From an uncultured Clostridia bacterium (GTDB taxonomy: Bacteria; Bacillota; Clostridia; Christensenellales; Borkfalkiaceae): a DNA stretch of 64,000 bases. Below, piece by piece: positions 25,883-34,337 of the stretch; the stretch's first letter is position 1, and each line of letters begins with the position of its first letter. The position numbers were made by a program, and so were the translations under genes. The stretch spans positions 1 through 64,000 of the forward strand of contig CALVHL010000010.1 of the NCBI GenBank assembly GCA_944327625.1, read 5' to 3'. The notes under the pieces were generated by a model, which did not search any database, was not told where the DNA came from, and was given only the letters and a program-made list of their open reading frames with translations.

Positions 25883-27088
25883 TTAAAGCTTTTCGGCAAT
25901 CTTTAAAAGGAATGCACGGCTTTCGAGCTTTACGGGGGTTACGCCCTCGCGCTTAAAGAGCGGAATGAGGTCGCCCGTCATATAGCCGCTTTCTATGGTC
26001 TCTATCGTCGCCCTTTCGAGCTTCTTTGCAAACTCCGTCAGGGCAGGGGTGTTGTCGAGTTCGCCGCGCTTTGCAAGCGCGCCCGTCCACGCCCATATAG
26101 TTGCGACCGAGTTGGTCGAGGTCTCCTGCCCCTCTCTCCACTTGTAGTAGTGGCGGGTGACAGTGCCGTGCGCCGCCTCGTATTCGTACTTGCCGTCGGG
26201 CGAGACGAGCACCGAGCTCATCATGCCGAGCGAGCCGTATGCGGTTGCGACCATATCGCTCATGACGTCGCCGTCATAGTTCTTGCACACCCACAGCACG
26301 CCGCCTTCCGAACGCATTATGCGTGCGACGACGTCGTCGATGAGCGTGTACATATAGTAGATGCCCTTTTCTTCAAAAGCCGACCTATACTCGTTTTCGT
26401 AGATTTCGGCAAAGATATCCTTGAAACGGTGGTCGTATATCTTGGAAATAGTGTCCTTCGCGCCCAGCCATACGGGGATATTGTTGTCGAGGGCGAAGTT
26501 GAAACAACTTCTCGCAAACGACGAAATGCTGTCGTCGAGGTTATGCACGCCCTGAACTATGCCGTCGCCGCTGAATGAATGTATGAGCTGGCGGCTGACC
26601 TCCTTGCCGTCCTTGTCGGTTATGACGAGGTAGGCGTTCTGACCGCCCTCAACCCTGCTTTCCACCGAATTATAAATATCGCCGTAGGCGTGCCTGCCGA
26701 TGACTATCGGCTTCTTCCAGCCGGGTACGTAGGGGGTTATGCCCTTTACGAGTATGGGTGCGCGGAATACCGTTCCGTCGAGTATGCGCCTTATCGTGCC
26801 ATTGGGGCTTTTCCACATCTTTTTGAGGTTATATTCCTCCACCCTCTGCGCGTTGGGCGTAATGGTGGCGCACTTGACGGCGACGCCCAGCCGCTTGGTA
26901 GCCTCCGCACTGTCGACCGTCACCTTGTCGTCGGTCGCGTCGCGCTCGGGCAGCCCGAGGTCGTAATATTCGGTCTTCAAATCTACATACGGCTCTATGA
27001 GTATTTCCTTTATCCACTTCCAGAGCACGCGCGTCATCTCGTCGCCGTCCATCTCGACGATGGGCGTCTTCATCGCAATCTTTGCCAT
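25883..27088 (-). CDS. icd: NADP-dependent isocitrate dehydrogenase
   Basis: A 401-residue cytoplasmic enzyme that converts isocitrate to 2-oxoglutarate. The [18 protein letters not shown] start, [19 protein letters not shown] substrate loop, [19 protein letters not shown] metal-binding Asp residues and [10 protein letters not shown] are characteristic of the eukaryote-like class II homodimeric NADP enzymes rather than E. coli Icd. 2-oxoglutarate would feed glutamate synthesis, since a full TCA cycle is unlikely in this anaerobe. GGAGG lies 12 nt before the ATG. Confidence 0.95.
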   Translation of the reverse strand: MAKIAMKTPIVEMDGDEMTRVLWKWIKEILIEPYVDLKTEYYDLGLPERDATDDKVTVDSAEATKRLGVAVKCATITPNAQRVEEYNLKKMWKSPNGTIRRILDGTVFRAPILVKGITPYVPGWKKPIVIGRHAYGDIYNSVESRVEGGQNAYLVITDKDGKEVSRQLIHSFSGDGIVQGVHNLDDSISSFARSCFNFALDNNIPVWLGAKDTISKIYDHRFKDIFAEIYENEYRSAFEEKGIYYMYTLIDDVVARIMRSEGGVLWVCKNYDGDVMSDMVATAYGSLGMMSSVLVSPDGKYEYEAAHGTVTRHYYKWREGQETSTNSVATIWAWTGALAKRGELDNTPALTEFAKKLERATIETIESGYMTGDLIPLFKREGVTPVKLESRAFLLKIAEKL

Positions 27089-27124
27089 AAAAAGGTATAA
27101 CCTCCGCTTAGTCTTACGTAACTT

Positions 27125-27154
27125 ATTTTACACTAAAATCACTTGATCTTGCAA
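27125..27154 (-). promoter_or_regulatory. Possible icd promoter
   Basis: On the minus strand TTGCAA (27149-27154) and TAAAAT (27125-27130) have an 18-bp spacer and overlap the end of the ddl gene. It would let icd be expressed apart from the wall operon. Confidence 0.5.
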
Positions 27155-28236
27155 GCGTTTGACGGGAGGTTATTGAGTATTCCCGTACGGATTATGCGCT
27201 GCGACGCCTTTTCGGCATAGTCCGCCGCAGCCGCCGCGACGACCTTTTCGAGCAACCGCGCGAACCCTGAATAGCCCTCCGACAGCAGATATTGCGACAA
27301 CGAGCCCGGCACGGTGTTTATCTCGCTTATGTAGATTTCGCCGCCGCTCATTATATAGTCGAAGCGCACTATGCCGCGCATATTGAGGGCGGAATAGACG
27401 CGGGCGGTGCTGTTTTCGATGAATTTTTCGGCATCGGCGGGAATGTCTGCGGGAAAAGCCCGCCTGCCGCCGCCCGAATATTTATCCGAATAGGACAGCA
27501 GATCGCCGTCGGTGAAGACCTCCTCGGGCGGGGAAGTTATGACCTTTTCGCCGTCGTAGCAGGCGGCGCAGTTGATCTCCCTGCGCGGCGACAGATATTT
27601 TTCGATTATGACCGCGCTGTCGAGCTCGAAAGCCGTATCGAGCGCGGCGGCGAGCTCCGCTTCGTCCGCCGCGCGGGCAATGCCTATGCTTGAACCCAGC
27701 CTGCACGGTTTGACGATTACGGGATAGCCGAGCGTTGCCGCCGATGCGAGCGCTTCGCCGCGTTCGGCGGCATATATGTAGGGGGCAACGCCCACTCCCA
27801 GCCCCGACAGCACGAGCTTTGTGAGGTATTTATCCATGAAAGCCGCGCTCTCGAACATACCCGCCGAGGCGATGGGTACGCCGACTATCGCCGCCAGCCC
27901 CGCAACCGCGCCGCCCTCGCAGTCGCCGCCGTGACAGCAGTTGACAATCGTGCCGAAACTTACGCGCCGCTTTGCCCTGCCTCGGCCATTGAGAATGAGC
28001 GCGCCGCCCCGCGCGAACGCCACTTCGTCGCCCTTCGGCTCGCCCGCGGCGAATACGCCCACCTCTTTGAGGCGGGGCGAGGTGATTATCTTTCCCGACT
28101 GCCCTATATACACGGGCAGCACCGTCTTTCCGCCCTTTTCGAGCACGTTGCACACCATCGTGCCCGTTATGACGGAGATCTCGTTTTCGGAGGATACGCC
28201 CCCGAATATGACGCAGATATCGCTATAATTTTTCAT
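27139..28236 (-). CDS. ddl: D-alanine--D-alanine ligase
   Basis: A 365-residue ATP-grasp ligase that makes the D-Ala-D-Ala dipeptide for peptidoglycan. IFGGVSSENEISVITG is the N-terminal substrate motif, PVIVKPCRLGSSIGIARA the ATP-binding loop, and ISEINTVPGSL the metal and D-Ala site. The gene follows murF, the enzyme that uses the dipeptide, by 75 bp in the same direction, and GGAGG precedes the ATG. Which Ddl subtype this is cannot be told by eye. Confidence 0.93.
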   Translation of the reverse strand: MKNYSDICVIFGGVSSENEISVITGTMVCNVLEKGGKTVLPVYIGQSGKIITSPRLKEVGVFAAGEPKGDEVAFARGGALILNGRGRAKRRVSFGTIVNCCHGGDCEGGAVAGLAAIVGVPIASAGMFESAAFMDKYLTKLVLSGLGVGVAPYIYAAERGEALASAATLGYPVIVKPCRLGSSIGIARAADEAELAAALDTAFELDSAVIIEKYLSPRREINCAACYDGEKVITSPPEEVFTDGDLLSYSDKYSGGGRRAFPADIPADAEKFIENSTARVYSALNMRGIVRFDYIMSGGEIYISEINTVPGSLSQYLLSEGYSGFARLLEKVVAAAAADYAEKASQRIIRTGILNNLPSNACKIK

Positions 28237-28311
28237 AAAAAAACACCTCCGAGGAAATACTCTGCGCCGTACGCGCCTTCATCGGAAGTGTCTTATATTT
28301 CAGGGTTAAAA

Positions 28312-29904
28312 TCAGATATAAATGTCGGGCAGGTCGTTCAGAAACAGCACCGTGTCGCCCTTTGCAAGCTGACCGCGAAGCTCCTCCTGCGCGTCGACGA
28401 GGGTATGCACTATCGTCACACGGTCTTCGTCGCCGCCCGCCTCCTTATAGCCGTCGAATATGACGCTGACGAGCGTTTCGCCGACGAGAATTATTCTGTC
28501 GACGCCGACGAGCTTTGCGCCGAGCGCCTTATTTTCCTGCTCCTCCAATATGCCGAGCTCGACAAGCCCGGGGGTTACGACAATCTTTCTGCCGCCGAAG
28601 GTCGACAGCACTTTGAGCGCCGCCTCCGCGCCGACTATGTTGGAATTATAGCCGTCGTCAATAATATTGACGCCGTTGCTCTGTATGGGTTGTAGCCTGT
28701 GTTCGATATATTCGAGCGAGGATATGCGGCGGGCAATGTCCTCCGCGCTCACCCCGAGTTCGTAGGCGAGGCAGGCGCAGAGCCCGATATTGAGGGCGGA
28801 ATGTTCGCCGAGCAGCGCGGTATGTACGCGGTGCGTTCTGCCGCCGAGCGTGAGGTCGAAAGAAGTTCCGTTGCAGTCGCTCTGAATATTTGCGACCGCC
28901 TCGGCAACCCTTACGCTGTCGCCCGAAAAATATTCCGCGCAGTCGGGCGCGATAAAGGTCAGCTTTTTTGCCGCCGAGATTATCTTTCCCTTTTCGGAAA
29001 TTATGTTTTCAATCGAGCCGAAGCTTTCGAGGTGCTGGGGGCAGATGCCCGTAATCAGCGCATAGTCGGGGGTGAAATTGGCGCACAGCTCTGCAATGTC
29101 GCCGACGTGGCGCGCGCCCATTTCGGCTATGAACAAATCGAAGGGTTCATCGCATTCGTTGAGGGCGCGGGATATGCCGAGCGGCGTATTGTACGAGCGC
29201 GGCGTGGCGAGCACCCTGTAATTGTCGGCGAGCAGCTGGCTTAATATGCACTTTGCGCTGGTCTTGCCGTAGCTGCCCGTAATGCCGACGACGACCGCGC
29301 CCGACGAAGCGAGTTTTTCGCGCGCCGCCTTTATGTATTTCTTATTCTTCGGCACTTCGTAGACGAGGCATATAAGGTTGGTAAGACAAATAATCGGTAT
29401 TATGAGACCTGGCACGAACGCCAGAACGAAGTACTTGCACGAGGTGAACAGCGCCGAGCCGAGAAGATAGTCGGCAAAGTTCATGAGCGTGACGATGAGG
29501 TAGATGATTATTACCAGCACCACCCACAACATTCTGTACAGCCTTTTGAGGCGGGGCGTGAGGGTGACGGGGCTCTTGACCGTGTGCGTGGCGTCCGCGT
29601 ACAGATACAGCAGGCAGAATATGGCGTACGCCGCCAGACCTATGATCGCCGACCACTGCCCCGCAAACGAGAAGCAGAGCGACAGCACCGCGTAGGTGAG
29701 GAGCGACGAAAGCGACAGAAGCGACAGCCGCGACATGAGCATATTGTTCTTGCGCATCGTCCACCTGATGAGCTTTTTGCCCGAATAGGCGCAGGACTGC
29801 ATCATGCCGAGCGGCTTGCCCGAGACCATGACGAGCAGCGCCGCGTAAATAACGGCGATGAGCACACATTCTATCGTCTTTCCGACGGATATGAAAATTC
29901 CCAT
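28312..29904 (-). CDS. murF: MurF-type UDP-MurNAc-tripeptide D-Ala-D-Ala ligase with a membrane domain
   Basis: A 530-residue protein. The first 185 residues hold about five hydrophobic segments (near 10-28, 58-79, 84-103, 126-142, 158-182). A Mur ligase follows: P-loop GITGSYGKTS (207-216), TPRSYNTPLG and AEMGARHVGDIAELC, LITGICPQHLESFGS, then the C-terminal domain with EHRLQPIQ and DDGYNSN. MurF adds D-Ala-D-Ala to the muramyl precursor and is normally soluble and about 450 residues. Here it appears membrane-anchored. ddl lies just downstream. The order suggests local coupling of dipeptide synthesis and ligation. Confidence 0.9.
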   Translation of the reverse strand: MGIFISVGKTIECVLIAVIYAALLVMVSGKPLGMMQSCAYSGKKLIRWTMRKNNMLMSRLSLLSLSSLLTYAVLSLCFSFAGQWSAIIGLAAYAIFCLLYLYADATHTVKSPVTLTPRLKRLYRMLWVVLVIIIYLIVTLMNFADYLLGSALFTSCKYFVLAFVPGLIIPIICLTNLICLVYEVPKNKKYIKAAREKLASSGAVVVGITGSYGKTSAKCILSQLLADNYRVLATPRSYNTPLGISRALNECDEPFDLFIAEMGARHVGDIAELCANFTPDYALITGICPQHLESFGSIENIISEKGKIISAAKKLTFIAPDCAEYFSGDSVRVAEAVANIQSDCNGTSFDLTLGGRTHRVHTALLGEHSALNIGLCACLAYELGVSAEDIARRISSLEYIEHRLQPIQSNGVNIIDDGYNSNIVGAEAALKVLSTFGGRKIVVTPGLVELGILEEQENKALGAKLVGVDRIILVGETLVSVIFDGYKEAGGDEDRVTIVHTLVDAQEELRGQLAKGDTVLFLNDLPDIYI

Positions 29905-30648
29905 TTAATTATTCTCCCTGAGAAAACCGAGCATGAGCGGGTTGAAGATCTCTGCGTGTTCCGAAAAACAGAAGTGCCCGCCCTGCATCTTTACAAGTCT
30001 GCTTTTGCTTATGGCGGAGCGGAAAATAACCCCCTCCTCCGAATAGGGCGTAACGCAGTCGTCCTCGCCGTAGACGAGCAGCGTAGGGGCTTCTATGCCC
30101 GCCGCAACCGTCCTCAGATCGGTATTGACTATCTTTTTGTAGCTCTCCCGCATTATCGGCGGGAGGGCGCGGTATTCGCCGCTGCCGAAGTGCCTTTCTG
30201 CAAACTTCGGAAAGAGCTTTTTTACCGCCCTGTATGCCTTTACCCGCCGCATATATTGCGGCGAACGCTGTCTGACAATGCCCGCGCCGCCGACGATTAT
30301 AAGCCTATCCACCCTCTCTCCGTGCCGCGAAAAGGCGCACAGCGCCACCCGCGCGCCGAACGAATGGGCGACCACCGAAGGGCGCTTAATGCCCTCCGCG
30401 TCCATGAAGGATATCAGCCAGTCGGCATAGTCGCAGACCGACCACGCCTCATCGAGCGTCTGGCTTCTGCCGAAGCCGGGAAAATCGGGCGCGACCGCCC
30501 TGAAATGCGCGGCGGCGAGCGCCTCGCTCTGATAGTAAAAACTCTCTTTGCAGGACATATAGCCGTGCAGAAGCAGGACTTCCCGTCCCGTTCCCCTGCG
30601 CGACACGCTGACCGCTCTGCCGTCGACTATTATATCATTCCCTCCCAA
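29905..30648 (-). CDS. Alpha/beta-hydrolase fold protein
   Basis: A 247-residue hydrolase. LLLHGYMS holds the oxyanion-hole motif. The nucleophile elbow is VAHSFGARV, with Ala replacing the first Gly of GxSxG. The acid is probably the Asp in VYGEDDCVTP and the base the His in QGGHFCFSE. An ester or acyl substrate is likely but unknown. Its stop abuts the murF ATG and it follows rimI by 15 bp, so it belongs to the tsaE-to-ddl operon. Confidence 0.85.
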   Translation of the reverse strand: MGGNDIIVDGRAVSVSRRGTGREVLLLHGYMSCKESFYYQSEALAAAHFRAVAPDFPGFGRSQTLDEAWSVCDYADWLISFMDAEGIKRPSVVAHSFGARVALCAFSRHGERVDRLIIVGGAGIVRQRSPQYMRRVKAYRAVKKLFPKFAERHFGSGEYRALPPIMRESYKKIVNTDLRTVAAGIEAPTLLVYGEDDCVTPYSEEGVIFRSAISKSRLVKMQGGHFCFSEHAEIFNPLMLGFLRENN

Positions 30649-30663
30649 CGCGCCGCAAGGCGG

Positions 30664-31101
30664 TTAAACGAGCGATTTTTGCATTACGAGGCAGTCCTCG
30701 CTGTCGGGATAGTAGCGCGTCCGCGCGTGCAGCCCCGAAAAGCCCGCCGAAAGATACAGGCTGAGCGCCGCCGAATTGGACACCCTTACTTCGAGAAACA
30801 TCTTCTCCGCCCCGCGCGAGCGACATTCGCCGATGAGTTCGGCAAGCAGCCGCCTGCCCCGCCCGCCGCGCCTGTACTGCTCGACTATGAGGATATTTTC
30901 AAGGTCGGCGTTCTCGAATACGCAGGTTGCGCAGCCATAGCCGATTATTTCGCCGTATTCCTCGGCGACCAGCCCGACGGTATTGGCGTTTTCAAACGCC
31001 TTGGCGAGCACGGCATAGCTCCATTCCTCGCCGTGAAAACACTCCTTTTCGAGCTGGGATATGACGAGGATATCCTCGAACTTCCACTTCCTTATGATCA
31101 T
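30664..31101 (-). CDS. rimI: RimI-type N-acetyltransferase (GNAT)
   Basis: A 145-residue GNAT protein. The acetyl-CoA loop is YRRGGRGRRLLAELI (Q/RxxGxG/A). The following MFLEVRVSNSAALSLYLSAGF is the RimI signature, and the ARTRYYPDSEDCLVM end fits. RimI acetylates the N-terminus of ribosomal protein S18 and related proteins. It overlaps tsaB by 4 nt, the usual tsaB-rimI pairing in Firmicutes. Confidence 0.9.
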   Translation of the reverse strand: MIIRKWKFEDILVISQLEKECFHGEEWSYAVLAKAFENANTVGLVAEEYGEIIGYGCATCVFENADLENILIVEQYRRGGRGRRLLAELIGECRSRGAEKMFLEVRVSNSAALSLYLSAGFSGLHARTRYYPDSEDCLVMQKSLV

Positions 31102-31718
31102 GACGCGCCTGCCCTCTTTGCGCGCTCCTCCTCTGCCTGCGACTTGCGCACGTACAGCGCGGCAAGCCCGCCCTCGCGCCCTTTAAGCGTCGGGGCAACC
31201 CTTTCGAGACACTCGGAGACGTCCAGACGGGTATAGCGGGGAAGCGCAAGCTCCTCAAACCCGTAGATCGGACGGTCAAGCGCGACCAGCTCCTCCTCGG
31301 CGAGATAGCGGGGAGAGATATCCTCCCGCCCGTCGGGGGCGTAGCCGCAGACGTAGTAATGAGAGTGCGCCGCGTCTATCGCAACGACGTAATTGCAATC
31401 GCTGTTGACATTATATGAAAGCATTTCAAATGAGGTTACGCCCTTGCAGGGCTTGTCCAGCGCACAGCCGAAGCCCTTTATCGTCGAAATGCCTATCCTT
31501 ATGCCCGTGAACGAGCCGGGGCCCGTGACGGCGGCGAAGAAGTCGCACCCGGCGGGGGAAAGCCCCGCTTCGTCAAAGGCGCGGTCGATCTCGTCCATGA
31601 GTATTACCGAATGGTTGAGCGCACAGTCGGAAATAAACCGCTTTACCGTCCGCCCGTTTTTGCAGGCTATTACCGTGAGATAGCGCGACGAAGTGTCGAC
31701 GCAAAGATAATTATCCAA
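31098..31718 (-). CDS. tsaB: tRNA t6A-modification protein TsaB
   Basis: A 206-residue ASKHA-fold protein. The LCVDTSSRYLTV start and TGPGSFTGIRIGISTIKGF motif identify TsaB, the non-catalytic partner of TsaD in making N6-threonylcarbamoyladenosine at position 37 of ANN-decoding tRNAs. It overlaps tsaE by 8 nt upstream and rimI by 4 nt downstream. The catalytic subunit gene tsaD, often next to these, is not in this window. Confidence 0.94.
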   Translation of the reverse strand: MDNYLCVDTSSRYLTVIACKNGRTVKRFISDCALNHSVILMDEIDRAFDEAGLSPAGCDFFAAVTGPGSFTGIRIGISTIKGFGCALDKPCKGVTSFEMLSYNVNSDCNYVVAIDAAHSHYYVCGYAPDGREDISPRYLAEEELVALDRPIYGFEELALPRYTRLDVSECLERVAPTLKGREGGLAALYVRKSQAEEERAKRAGAS

Positions 31719-32118
31719 CTCTTATCACCCTGTTGACTTTGCCGAGTTTGCCTATCGTCACCTTAATGCAGTCGTCGGGCAACACGTCGGCGATATTCTG
31801 CGCCCATTCGAGCACGCATATCCCGTCGCCCGAAAAGTATTCTGTAAGCCCGAGCGCCTCTGCCTGAGCGCCGCACGAAAGGCGGTAACAGTCATAGTGA
31901 TACAGCCTGCCGCCGCCGTATTCGTTCATATAGGCATAAGTGGGGCTCAACACTTCGTCGTCGATGCCCAGCCCCTTTGCCAGCCCCTTGACGAATACCG
32001 TCTTGCCCGCGCCCATCTCGCCTTCGAGAAGGACGACGTCGCCGCCTCTGAGCGAGGACGCAAACTTCTGCGCAAATTGTTCGGTAGCCTCCGCGCTACC
32101 AGATAAAAAAACTGCCAT
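31711..32118 (-). CDS. tsaE: tRNA t6A-modification ATPase TsaE
   Basis: A 135-residue P-loop ATPase. Walker A is GEMGAGKT (33-40), followed by SPTYAYMNEY, LYHYDCYRL and CVLEWAQNI, the conserved TsaE motifs. TsaE binds TsaB-TsaD and powers turnover of the t6A complex. It is the first gene of the operon. The ATG lies 8 nt after a TATAAT box, so the mRNA would have almost no leader. Confidence 0.94.
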   Translation of the reverse strand: MAVFLSGSAEATEQFAQKFASSLRGGDVVLLEGEMGAGKTVFVKGLAKGLGIDDEVLSPTYAYMNEYGGGRLYHYDCYRLSCGAQAEALGLTEYFSGDGICVLEWAQNIADVLPDDCIKVTIGKLGKVNRVIRVG

Positions 32119-32126
32119 ACGCCTAT

Positions 32127-32155
32127 ATTATATATCGTATGGCAGAGTTTTGCAA
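32127..32155 (-). promoter_or_regulatory. Promoter of the tsaE-tsaB-rimI-murF-ddl operon
   Basis: On the minus strand TTGCAA (32150-32155), a 17-bp spacer and TATAAT (32127-32132). The predicted start site is about 2 nt before the tsaE ATG. Confidence 0.7.
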
Positions 32156-32203
32156 TTGTTTTTTGTTTCAAATATTTACCCGCAGGCGGCGGAGCGACCG
32201 TCG

Positions 32204-32992
32204 TCAGTCGGCAAACCAGATGGGGATATAGTACCTGAGAATTACGCCGACGACGAGCAGGACGATGAGAACGCCCACCACTACGGCGAGCACTATCGTG
32301 CGCGTGTTGTCGGTCTTTGCGCACTCGCCGTCAGCGCCTTCGACGCGCTTGGGCTCTAACTTGCTGCCGATGCGGTTGATCGCGCGGGAGATGTGCTTAT
32401 AGACGGGCAGGGTGACGATTACGGCGACGAGACAGCGCATAAGGTTGAAGGGCAGAACCGAGAACCAGAGATAGAACGTATAGAAGGTGTCTACCGTGCA
32501 GCCCTCGCCGAATATTGCCTGCATGGTGCCCACGAGGGGATCCCAGCTGCCGCCGAAGAACAGCTCCTTATAGAAGGGAACGAGTATGAGCCAGTTGGCG
32601 AGCACGGAGAACGCAATCGAGCATACCGTACCGACGAGCATTCCGAGCAGTGCGCCGCCGAAAGTGCGCTTCTTCTTGTAGATGAACCCTGCGGGAACGA
32701 CGAACGCGATGCCGATTATGAGGTCGGCAAGTTCACCGACGAACAGCGTCGTAGTACCCTTGATTATGAGCTTGACAAGTATCTTGACGACGACGATTAT
32801 CGTGCCGGACACGGGGCCGAGCGCGAATGTGCCGATGAGCGCGGGAATGTCGGAGAAGTTGAGTTCGAGCCACGACGGGAAGATTGCCGCCATAGGGAAG
32901 CCGAACACGTACAGAACGCCCGCGATAGCGCCGAAGATGGCGATTACCGCAACCCTCGTGGCGCTGAAATAGTTTTGCTTTGCAGTTACCAT
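32204..32992 (-). CDS. ribU: Riboflavin ECF transporter substrate-binding subunit
   Basis: A 262-residue membrane S component with about six helices. The FPSWLELNFSDIPALIGTFALGPVSG segment is characteristic of RibU, which binds riboflavin and works with an ECF energising module (not in this window). A seventh C-terminal helix (about 233-255) follows a charged loop and is longer than in most RibU proteins. The FMN riboswitch upstream gives independent support for the substrate. Confidence 0.92.
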   Translation of the reverse strand: MVTAKQNYFSATRVAVIAIFGAIAGVLYVFGFPMAAIFPSWLELNFSDIPALIGTFALGPVSGTIIVVVKILVKLIIKGTTTLFVGELADLIIGIAFVVPAGFIYKKKRTFGGALLGMLVGTVCSIAFSVLANWLILVPFYKELFFGGSWDPLVGTMQAIFGEGCTVDTFYTFYLWFSVLPFNLMRCLVAVIVTLPVYKHISRAINRIGSKLEPKRVEGADGECAKTDNTRTIVLAVVVGVLIVLLVVGVILRYYIPIWFAD

Positions 32993-33036
32993 TTTGAGAA
33001 ACTCCTTAAAAGATATTTAATTTAAGTCGTTCTCTG

Positions 33037-33071
33037 AAAAAAACGCCCCGAAAAACAGAGTTTTCGGGGCG
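33037..33071 (-). terminator. Riboswitch-controlled intrinsic terminator
   Basis: An 11-bp stem (33044-33054 with 33061-33071) is followed on the minus strand by seven T. It lies between the FMN aptamer and ribU and is the expected expression platform: FMN binding should favour termination. Confidence 0.9.
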
Positions 33072-33146
33072 GTAAGCGCACAATATGTTCGCCTTTTAAG
33101 CCGATACGGCAGCACGCAAAAATTCCGCGCGCGTCGCCGCGTCGAG

Positions 33147-33262
33147 TTCTTTTTCCGTCCGGACTATACCGTCGGTACGGGAATTGCACCCGTTCGGGGT
33201 TGCAGGCTTGCAACCTTCGCAGACTTTACTGCCGGTGGGGAATTGCACCCCGCCCCAAAGAA
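33147..33262 (-). ncRNA. FMN riboswitch (RFN element)
   Basis: Read on the minus strand, the segment has the conserved RFN blocks in order: GGGGCGGGGTGCAATTCCCC, ACCGGCAGTAAAG, GTCTGCGAA, the ACGGGTGCAATTCCCGT arm, ACCGACGGTATAGTC and CGGACGGAAAAAGAA. The outer helix pairs TTCTTT with AAAGAA. It controls ribU in response to FMN. Confidence 0.95.
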
Positions 33263-33283
33263 TAACTTAAATTTTGTAGCATC

Positions 33284-33312
33284 ATTATATTTTAACTTTT
33301 ATGCGTTGTCAA
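33284..33312 (-). promoter_or_regulatory. ribU riboswitch promoter
   Basis: On the minus strand TTGACA (33307-33312), a 17-bp spacer and TATAAT (33284-33289), 22 bp before the aptamer. Confidence 0.88.
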
Positions 33313-33373
33313 TCGTTTGAACGCGCTTTTCTGACTTTTTTTCGCCGCGCACCCTTTCCCCGCCCCTCGGCTG

Positions 33374-33402
33374 TTTACAAAGGGCGGGCGGCGTGGTATA
33401 AT
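33374..33402 (+). promoter_or_regulatory. Promoter of the CPBP protease gene
   Basis: TTTACA (33374-33379), a 17-bp spacer and TATAAT (33397-33402). Confidence 0.75.
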
Positions 33403-33452
33403 ACGCCTGACGGGGCGTTCCCGCCGCAGACACACATTTACGGACAGACAGG

Positions 33453-34235
33453 ATGAAAAAGACGATTATTGCGCTGAGCGTTGCGCTTTTCGCCGCGCTG
33501 ATTGCGGCGACGGCGACGCAGGCATGCGGGGTTGCCCTGACGGGCGACGGAACTATTGACAAGCTGATATATTCACTCATACAGACGACGATTGCCGCCG
33601 CGCTGTCGCTGCTTCTCATAATGCTTCTAACCCTCGGCGGACAGCTAAGGCTGAGAAAGTGCGGGGCGCGGGCGCTGCTCTGGTGCCTGCCCTGCTTTGC
33701 CGTCGCGCTTGCCAACTTCCCCTACTCCGCACTCATAAGCGGCGCGGCGACGATAGACCGCGCCGAACTTCTGCCGCTGTTCGCCCTGACCTGCATTGCG
33801 ACGGGCGTATTTGAGGAACTCGCCTTCCGCGGGCTGATATTCAACCTCATGGAAATGCGGCTGTCGGACAGAAAATGCGGCACGCTCATCGCCGCGCTCG
33901 GCTCCTCCGCGCTGTTCGGGGCGATGCACATATTCAATATCCTCGGCGGGGCGGACGTCGGCGCGACCTTGTTGCAGACGGGATACGCATTCCTGCTCGG
34001 AATGATGTTTTCGGCAATGCTTTTAAAGACGGGCAACGTGTGGCTGTGCGCCGCCACCCACGCGGTATTCAACATCGGCGGACAGCTTATCCCCACGCTC
34101 GGCACGGGCGCGTTTCAGGACACGGCGTTCTGGGTTGTCACGGCGGTATGCGGCGCGATATGCGCCCTGCACGTCGGCTTCTACCTCGTAAGGCACAGGA
34201 CCAGCCCGAATTGCCCGACAGACGAACTAAGCTGA
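33453..34235 (+). CDS. CPBP family intramembrane metalloprotease
   Basis: A 260-residue membrane protein with about seven helices. The ABI/CPBP catalytic motifs are present: FEELAFRG (EExxxR), ALFGAMHIFN (FxxxH) and AATHAVFN (HxxxN). Family members cleave within membranes; bacterial ones are linked to peptide or bacteriocin immunity and surface-protein maturation. The gene stands alone, so no substrate is suggested. ACAGG lies close to the ATG. Two GC hairpins follow the stop. Confidence 0.9.
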   Translation: MKKTIIALSVALFAALIAATATQACGVALTGDGTIDKLIYSLIQTTIAAALSLLLIMLLTLGGQLRLRKCGARALLWCLPCFAVALANFPYSALISGAATIDRAELLPLFALTCIATGVFEELAFRGLIFNLMEMRLSDRKCGTLIAALGSSALFGAMHIFNILGGADVGATLLQTGYAFLLGMMFSAMLLKTGNVWLCAATHAVFNIGGQLIPTLGTGAFQDTAFWVVTAVCGAICALHVGFYLVRHRTSPNCPTDELS

Positions 34236-34254
34236 ATATTCCGACACTAAAAAA

Positions 34255-34271
34255 GCCCCGAAAGACGGGGC
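34255..34271 (+). terminator. Short hairpin after the CPBP gene
   Basis: A 6-bp GC stem (34255-34260 with 34266-34271) without a T tract; a weak candidate. Confidence 0.4.
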
Positions 34272-34300
34272 GGGAAATAAACAGCGCAAAACAGTGCAAA

Positions 34301-34322
34301 GAGCCCCGCGATCGCGGGGCTC
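34301..34322. terminator. Bidirectional terminator between CPBP and degV genes
   Basis: A perfect 22-bp palindrome (GAGCCCCGCGA and its complement), followed by TTATAATATCTT on the plus strand, between convergent genes. Confidence 0.65.
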
Positions 34323-34337
34323 TTATAATATCTTAAA

